Part shown: piece by piece, positions 60,565-64,000 of the stretch
How positions within the stretch are numbered: position 1 is the first letter of the stretch
How the letters are laid out: each line of letters begins with the position of its first letter
Origin: a virus
Reading direction: 5' to 3' (one strand)
Virus record (IMG/VR): IMGVR_UViG_3300006990_000020
Location: 1-64,000 of that record
Length of the DNA stretch: 64,000 bases
Program-made: the position numbers and the translations under genes
Notes under the pieces: generated by a model
Told to the model about the DNA's origin: nothing
The model's input: the letters and a program-made list of their open reading frames with translations, nothing else
Databases searched by the model: none

Positions 60565-60885
60565 TCAGTTTTCCTCGTTTATAAACACTTGAACGTGGAC
60601 TTTGCCTGTAAAGTTTGATGAAGACTCTATTGTTACTGTTGTACTTGTCAATGACGTGATGAAAACATTAACATTGTCATCTGCAGGCGTAGCAGCAATA
60701 ACAGGAATTTGAGTGTACGTTTCAGTAAAAGTGTACGTTTCTTCATGAGAGTTATTAAAGTCTAGTATAGTAACTTCTGACGCACCCTGACCAAGCATGT
60801 TTATCTCATCATAGATAGGCCTAGTTCTAATCAAAGGATACACCTTTTTGTATCTGTTTAAATCATATTTGCTTTTAATAAACAT
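60565..60885 (-). CDS. small beta-sandwich paralogue of the 72-aa protein (106 aa)
   Basis: After a basic N-terminal 30 residues (KSKYDLNRYKKVYPLIRTRP) comes the domain shared with the 72-residue protein: EETYTFTETYTQIPVIAATP, then ADDNVNVFITSLTSTTVTIE and SSNFTGKVHVQVFINEEN. The last part, Ser-Ser-x-Phe-x-Gly-x-Val-His-Val-Gln, resembles the carbohydrate-binding strands of H-type lectin-like phage domains. It stands directly upstream of its paralogue, with AGGATGA as ribosome site. Confidence 0.7.
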   Translation of the reverse strand: MFIKSKYDLNRYKKVYPLIRTRPIYDEINMLGQGASEVTILDFNNSHEETYTFTETYTQIPVIAATPADDNVNVFITSLTSTTVTIESSSNFTGKVHVQVFINEEN

Positions 60886-60900
60886 GTATCATCCTATTAG

Positions 60901-62259
60901 TTAAAGAAGTTTTGCTGCAACGTTTGCCAATTCTGATCTGTATCCTTTTTCAAAGTTAACGTGACCAGTGACAATTTCATTCTTAAGTTTCTCTATGATA
61001 ATTGTTAAACCATTTGAGTCTTTATCTATATATGGCAAATCAACTTGCTCTATATCTCCAAGCAAAACTATTTTAGAGTTTTTGCCTGTCCTCGTAATTA
61101 CAGTTTTAAGTTCATGAACTGTTGCATTTTGTGCTTCGTCTACAATGATGACTGCATCATTAAAGCTTCGACCTCTTATATACGAGAGAGGTGCAATATC
61201 AATAGTTCCTTTTTCCATCATGATGTCGAAGTAAGATAAGTCACCAAATTGATTTCTAAAATTATCAACAATAGGTGCTAACCAAGGTGACATTTTTTCG
61301 TTTAATGTTCCTGGGAGAAAACCTATATCTTTACCAACAGTCTGGATTGGTCTAGTAAAAATAATTCTGTTCTTTTGTTCTCTTTCTATTTTTTTAAGTG
61401 CAGACATGAGTGTCAAATAGGTTTTGCCACTTCCAGGCACACCAGTCAACGTAACCAGTGGAATATTGTCATCTTCTAAAAGATTTAATGCAAATATCTG
61501 CTCTTTGTTTTTCGCTTCAATTCCTAACTTGCTATAAAGTTCAGACTTAGACTTAATTAACTCTAAAGCGTTACCACGTTTGGCGCAAAGCGCTGATCCT
61601 GAATTGTTGTCAATTGATTTTAACACTACAAATTCATTTTGCGATATTGTTAAAGGATCAATACCTACTGTCTTAACAAGTGTACTCATTGCCAAAGACT
61701 TATGACTATATAGAGAATTAATTACGCCGGCATCTACGTGAATTTCTTTGTATCCTTTGAAAATGCCATCATTGTCTTTCTTGTTCTTAATAAAAGAATA
61801 ATCAGCATAGTAGTCATTAGCATCGAGACCAGCTGCATCAGCTTTAACTCTTAGGTTTATATCTTTAGTAACTATTATTACCTTTTGATTAGACAAACCG
61901 TTTTGATTTCGTTTTACATAGTTTGCATTAGACAAGATCATGTTGTCATTATTAGTTTTGTCTAGAGTATCAATACCTTCCCAACATTGGTCTGTTATGA
62001 CTTTAATAAGAGTTTTGCTGTCTTTAATCTCTGATGGGTATATGCCTTCATTTAGGCTTCCTTCGCTTCTTATTTCATCAAGAAATCTATTGAAGTATCT
62101 TGAGTTTTCTCCTAAAATTCCTTCTCTGCTTTTAAACCTATCTAGTTCTTCTAAGACTGTCATAGGAATGTATATATCGTTATCTTTTAAATTAAAGATA
62201 CAGTTCCTGTCATAAAGCAGCACGCTAGTATCAATAACAAATATTTTTCGATCAGACAT
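60901..62259 (-). CDS. phoH: PIN-domain PhoH-like ATPase (PhoH2 type, 452 aa)
   Basis: The N-terminal 150 residues are a PIN nuclease domain: FVIDTSVLLYD (Asp10), VLEELDRFK (Glu38/39), TNNDNMILSNA (Asp105) and IIVTKDINLR (Asp133). After a linker, residues about 255-445 form the PhoH RecA-like ATPase: Walker A GVPGSGKTYL (273-282), RPIQTVGKDIGFLPGTLNEK, Walker B AVIIVDEAQNA (369-379) and LLGDIEQVDLP. The domain order and length fit PhoH2-type proteins, in which the PIN part is an RNA-degrading toxin and the ATPase an RNA helicase. Phage PhoH genes are very common in marine phages and their role is unsettled. GGAAAGG precedes the ATG. Confidence 0.94.
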   Translation of the reverse strand: MSDRKIFVIDTSVLLYDRNCIFNLKDNDIYIPMTVLEELDRFKSREGILGENSRYFNRFLDEIRSEGSLNEGIYPSEIKDSKTLIKVITDQCWEGIDTLDKTNNDNMILSNANYVKRNQNGLSNQKVIIVTKDINLRVKADAAGLDANDYYADYSFIKNKKDNDGIFKGYKEIHVDAGVINSLYSHKSLAMSTLVKTVGIDPLTISQNEFVVLKSIDNNSGSALCAKRGNALELIKSKSELYSKLGIEAKNKEQIFALNLLEDDNIPLVTLTGVPGSGKTYLTLMSALKKIEREQKNRIIFTRPIQTVGKDIGFLPGTLNEKMSPWLAPIVDNFRNQFGDLSYFDIMMEKGTIDIAPLSYIRGRSFNDAVIIVDEAQNATVHELKTVITRTGKNSKIVLLGDIEQVDLPYIDKDSNGLTIIIEKLKNEIVTGHVNFEKGYRSELANVAAKLL

Positions 62260-62330
62260 TTATAAAACCTTTCCAAAAGTTATAAACTATAATAGTAAAT
62301 ATTTTAGTAATAAGAAAGGTTTATATTATT
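62260..62330. promoter_or_regulatory. 71-base divergent promoter region
   Basis: This gap separates PhoH (minus) and the sigma-like gene (plus). It contains ATAAACTATAAT (62282-62293, plus), which holds a TATAAT box on the plus strand and ATTATAGTTTAT on the minus strand; the same 12 bases occur at 23793-23804. Both flanks carry GAAAGG ribosome sites in opposite directions. It is probably a back-to-back promoter, needed because the hairpin at 62371-62421 would stop leftward transcripts before PhoH. Confidence 0.45.
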
Positions 62331-62609
62331 ATGAGTATTAAAGATACAACATGCTTTACAGCACACAAACAAAAAAACAAGTCGTGCCAGAATAAAAAAT
62401 GTAGATTCTGGCACGACTTGTCTGATTCAAATGACTGTATGATCAATAAAGTTAATCAAACAGAAGATATTACCCTACAAGAAGTAGGAAATTTTTTTGG
62501 CATTACAAGAATGAGAGTTTGTCAGATTGAAAAAGCTTCTTTAGATAAGCTAAGAAAAAAGTCTTACTTGTCTGATGATAAGGTAAACTTAACAAAGTCT
62601 CCGGAATAG
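62331..62609 (+). CDS. Cys-rich small protein with sigma region 4-like helix-turn-helix (92 aa)
   Basis: The first 40 residues hold four cysteines in a zinc-like spacing (Cys8, Cys19, Cys24 and Cys36, in KSCQNKKCRFWHDL and DCMI). From about residue 46, DITLQEVGNFFGITRMRVCQ followed by IEKASLDKLRK is a clear helix-turn-helix of the sigma-70 region 4 type, with the Thr-Arg-x-x-Val-x-Gln-Ile-Glu recognition pattern. Region 2 is absent, so it cannot be a full sigma factor. It could bind -35 DNA or RNA polymerase and redirect transcription. It is divergently transcribed from PhoH and its 3' end overlaps the convergent Hc1-like gene by 46 bases. The ribosome site (GAAAGG) is about 13 bases away. 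Confidence 0.8.
   Translation: MSIKDTTCFTAHKQKNKSCQNKKCRFWHDLSDSNDCMINKVNQTEDITLQEVGNFFGITRMRVCQIEKASLDKLRKKSYLSDDKVNLTKSPE
62371..62421 (-). terminator. strong intrinsic terminator (minus strand) inside the sigma-like gene
   Basis: ACAAGTCGTGCCAGAAT (62377-62393) is perfectly complementary to ATTCTGGCACGACTTGT (62405-62421), 17 base pairs with an 11-base loop. Read on the minus strand the descending arm is followed by TTTTTT and GTTTG, a classical intrinsic terminator. It would end the leftward transcript from the small genes at 64000-62564. It lies antisense within codons 16-31 of the plus-strand gene, whose mRNA would also carry the hairpin. Confidence 0.85.
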
Positions 62610-62800
62610 TTCTTTAAAAGTCGCAAGCTTTTCCTAAGTCTTGTTCCTGCAGCCTTGTTTCCACCGGAGTTTTTTAGCATATCTGTCTCCATAGACTCTA
62701 GCAAAACCTTAAGCCTAGAATAATGCTCTGTGACAGAAGCTGGATCAATCGTGGTATCGTTATCTAATGAGTCAATTTGGTCGTCAACATGATCTGACAT
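62564..62800 (-). CDS. small Hc1-like (histone H1-like) protein (78 aa)
   Basis: After an acidic N-terminus (MSDHVDDQIDSLDNDTTIDP) the protein reads EHYSRLKVLLESMETDMLKN then GGNKAAGTRLRKSLRLLKNY and SGDFVKFTLSSDK. The pattern Leu-Leu-x-Ser-Met-x-x-Asp, Gly-Asn-Lys-Ala-Ala, Arg-x-Arg-Lys is that of the N-terminal domain of chlamydial Hc1 and related bacterial histone H1-like proteins. The long Lys/Ala-rich tail of Hc1 is absent, so direct DNA compaction is not assured. It is the last gene before the terminator, with AAAGGAAC as ribosome site, and its 3' end overlaps the convergent sigma-like gene. Confidence 0.75.
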   Translation of the reverse strand: MSDHVDDQIDSLDNDTTIDPASVTEHYSRLKVLLESMETDMLKNSGGNKAAGTRLRKSLRLLKNYSGDFVKFTLSSDK

Positions 62801-62829
62801 TTTTTGTTCCTTTCAATATTTTAGTAGTG

Positions 62830-63054
62830 TTATAGTATCAAAGATTCTTTTTTTTGTAAATCAGAATTTTGGCCTGGTTTCACAATAGACGTTATTTCTC
62901 TCATCATATCAGCATTTTCTAGCTCTAAAGCTAGAAACTCAATAATTTTAACAATCTCTTGCTCGTTAACACCAAAACTAATAATTTCTTGATGGATATC
63001 TCTACATTTTTGAATTGACTTAAAGTCTGTTAATTCATTTGGATTTAAATTCAT
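62830..63054 (-). CDS. small helical hypothetical protein (74 aa)
   Basis: This 74-residue protein is all-helical and acidic: FKSIQKCRDIHQEIISFGVN then QEIVKIIEFLALELENADMM. There is one cysteine and no membrane segment. I recognise a resemblance to small conserved phage proteins without known function but cannot name one. The ATG overlaps the stop of the zinc-ribbon gene as TAATG, with AGAGGT upstream, so it belongs to the operon leading to the Hc1-like gene. Confidence 0.7.
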   Translation of the reverse strand: MNLNPNELTDFKSIQKCRDIHQEIISFGVNEQEIVKIIEFLALELENADMMREITSIVKPGQNSDLQKKESLIL

Positions 63055-63530
63055 TATAAGTACCTCTGGAGTATTTCTTTTTTAAGTTTAAAACTATTGT
63101 CTTCGTCTATATTCAAAGCTTTTAAAATAACGTTATTATCAGACTCTTTTCTTTCTAAAACAACACTGCCTGAAATGTTGTTTTCTAATATGTGCTCTAT
63201 CATTTCCCAGTCTGATACGTCTAGACTGGACTTTTCTAGAAGCGATACAATTTTTTCAAAGCCTTGAGCTTCTAAGTTAAATTTTATATCGTCTTTTGAC
63301 GTAATTAAACTTTTTACGTCTTCTTGTCCCCATTTAACCTCACTTTTAAATACCTCATAGACTCTATGAATAATACCACAGTTATTACACGCCACATACT
63401 TTTCTTTAATATCACCGTTTTCATCTACTTGAGAGAAAACAGGTATTTTATGATAAATAGGTTTGGACTTGTTTTTAAAAATAGATAAGACACATTGGCA
63501 TTCTATTAGATGTTTAACATGATCAGACAT
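63054..63530 (-). CDS. zinc-ribbon protein (158 aa)
   Basis: The start at 63530 (MSDHVKHLIECQCVLS) is preferred over a GTG four codons upstream; it overlaps the previous gene by eight bases in an ATGTCTGA junction. Cys-x-Cys (ECQC) near residue 10 and CNNCG near residue 50 provide four zinc ligands, spanning about 40 residues; the intervening strand is KPIYHKIPVFSQVDENGDIK. The remaining 100 residues are helical and acidic (FEKIVSLLEKSSLDVSDWEM). Function unknown; the ribbon fits nucleic-acid or polymerase binding. Confidence 0.75.
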   Translation of the reverse strand: MSDHVKHLIECQCVLSIFKNKSKPIYHKIPVFSQVDENGDIKEKYVACNNCGIIHRVYEVFKSEVKWGQEDVKSLITSKDDIKFNLEAQGFEKIVSLLEKSSLDVSDWEMIEHILENNISGSVVLERKESDNNVILKALNIDEDNSFKLKKEILQRYL

Positions 63531-64000
63531 TTTTTTCTTCACTTTTTATTTTGACAACACAACCTATTTGGTTTATACTGTTAACTATAGAATCAGTCAT
63601 TTGATTAATGTAATCAAAAGATTTTTTTGGATAATGAACATTATCATGCTTGATTACTCCTCCTGTTGCTATTTGATTATAAAGTCTAACAGCAGACTTC
63701 ATGTCTTGTATTAATTTTATTTCTTTTTCTGGAATAGAAATTTTTGTAATGTTTGGAGAAAGCCTGTTTTTTCTCTTTATTAAATATTGCTGCAAGCTGG
63801 GGTCGTAGCTTTTAGATATTTTTTCTGTTATTTTATTAACTGCACTTACTGGTTTATCATAAAACTCAATAAAGTCTTTGCTTAGTTTTAATTTGACAAT
63901 ATTCGACTTTTTTAACAAGTCTTTATAGAAAACATCTCCAGCTTCTGCGGAAACTTTTTCTACGTTAAGCGCTGAGCATATGTCATCAAGAAGAAAAGGA
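63523..64000 (-). CDS. C-terminal part of a hypothetical protein, cut by the window edge
   Basis: The frame is open through the right edge: translated from base 64000 it reads LLDDICSALNVEKVSAEAGD then VFYKDLLKKSNIVKLKLSKD, and no ATG lies between the edge and 63919. The visible 158 codons are therefore the C-terminal part of a longer gene. It is basic, helical and without cysteine motifs except one near the end. Its stop overlaps the start of the zinc-ribbon gene. I recognise no domain. Confidence 0.7.
   Translation of the reverse strand, partial: PFLLDDICSALNVEKVSAEAGDVFYKDLLKKSNIVKLKLSKDFIEFYDKPVSAVNKITEKISKSYDPSLQQYLIKRKNRLSPNITKISIPEKEIKLIQDMKSAVRLYNQIATGGVIKHDNVHYPKKSFDYINQMTDSIVNSINQIGCVVKIKSEEKNV

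Noticed and set aside
62599-62669. CTCCGG ... CCGGAG inverted repeat across the Hc1-like gene end
   Set aside because: Only six base pairs with about 60 bases between arms and both in coding sequence; expected by chance.
63523-63918. A complete 131-residue gene beginning at 63918
   Set aside because: That start is an in-frame TTG with no ribosome site, and the frame stays open to the window edge, so it is the end of a longer gene.
1-64000. tRNA genes, integrase, insertion sequences or restriction-modification genes
   Set aside because: No cloverleaf-like segment fits in the short gaps, and no recombinase, transposase, methyltransferase or restriction motif was seen in the translated genes.

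Overview
The window looks like a piece of the genome of a tailed, contractile-tail (T4-like myovirus) bacteriophage, most likely marine. It encodes a T4-type head-packaging set (large terminase, portal, S77-type prohead protease), baseplate wedge proteins of the gp6 and gp25 families, a spike/hub-like protein, a gp55-like late sigma factor, a CHC2/TOPRIM primase, Mre11/Rad50 recombination functions, a PIN-PhoH ATPase and many long, Ser/Asn/Thr-rich virion proteins of the kind common in marine phages. The DNA is AT-rich by eye, coding density is very high (no gap exceeds about 165 bases), and nearly all genes run leftward on the minus strand with abutting or overlapping stop/start codons. No tRNA, rRNA, CRISPR array, integrase or insertion sequence was seen. 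The host cannot be told from the sequence.

Layout, reading right to left in the direction of most transcription. 64000-62564: four small genes (the first cut by the window edge), including a zinc-ribbon protein and a 78-residue protein resembling the chlamydial Hc1 histone-like domain. 62331-62609: a small plus-strand Cys-rich protein with a sigma region 4-like helix-turn-helix; a perfect minus-strand intrinsic terminator lies inside its coding sequence. 62259-60901: PIN-PhoH. 60885-47800: tail-fibre and adhesin-like proteins, one with two ~565-residue tandem copies and one with a PA14-like domain. 45555-47792: a plus-strand island with a fibre-like protein, a Ca-binding-motif protein and a small membrane protein. 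45393-41073: an Fe-S PD-(D/E)XK nuclease, two GT4 glycosyltransferases, a membrane protein and the late sigma factor. 41062-36361: spike/hub-like protein, gp25 and gp6 baseplate proteins. 36356-10962: a 25-kb run of very large, mostly unrecognised structural proteins with LamG-like, DNRLRE-like and Fn3-like modules. 10962-6300: a RuvC-like nuclease, the primase and a single-chain Mre11-Rad50 fusion. 6316-1: terminase, portal, protease and head genes, ending just before where the scaffold and major capsid genes would be expected.

How the genes fit together: the gp55-like sigma factor would direct late transcription of the structural blocks; a perfect T4-type late box (TATAAATA) precedes one structural gene and a recurring AATAnTTAGYAT element sits in or beside most of the larger gaps. 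The Mre11-Rad50 fusion, primase, RuvC-like enzyme and Fe-S nuclease supply recombination-dependent replication and preparation of DNA for the terminase. The most notable observations are the Mre11-Rad50 fusion, three terminator-like hairpins buried inside protein-coding sequence, the Hc1-like protein and the sigma-region-4-like protein. I did not find a clearly new multi-gene system. All functional calls are from reading motifs in the sequence, without database searches.
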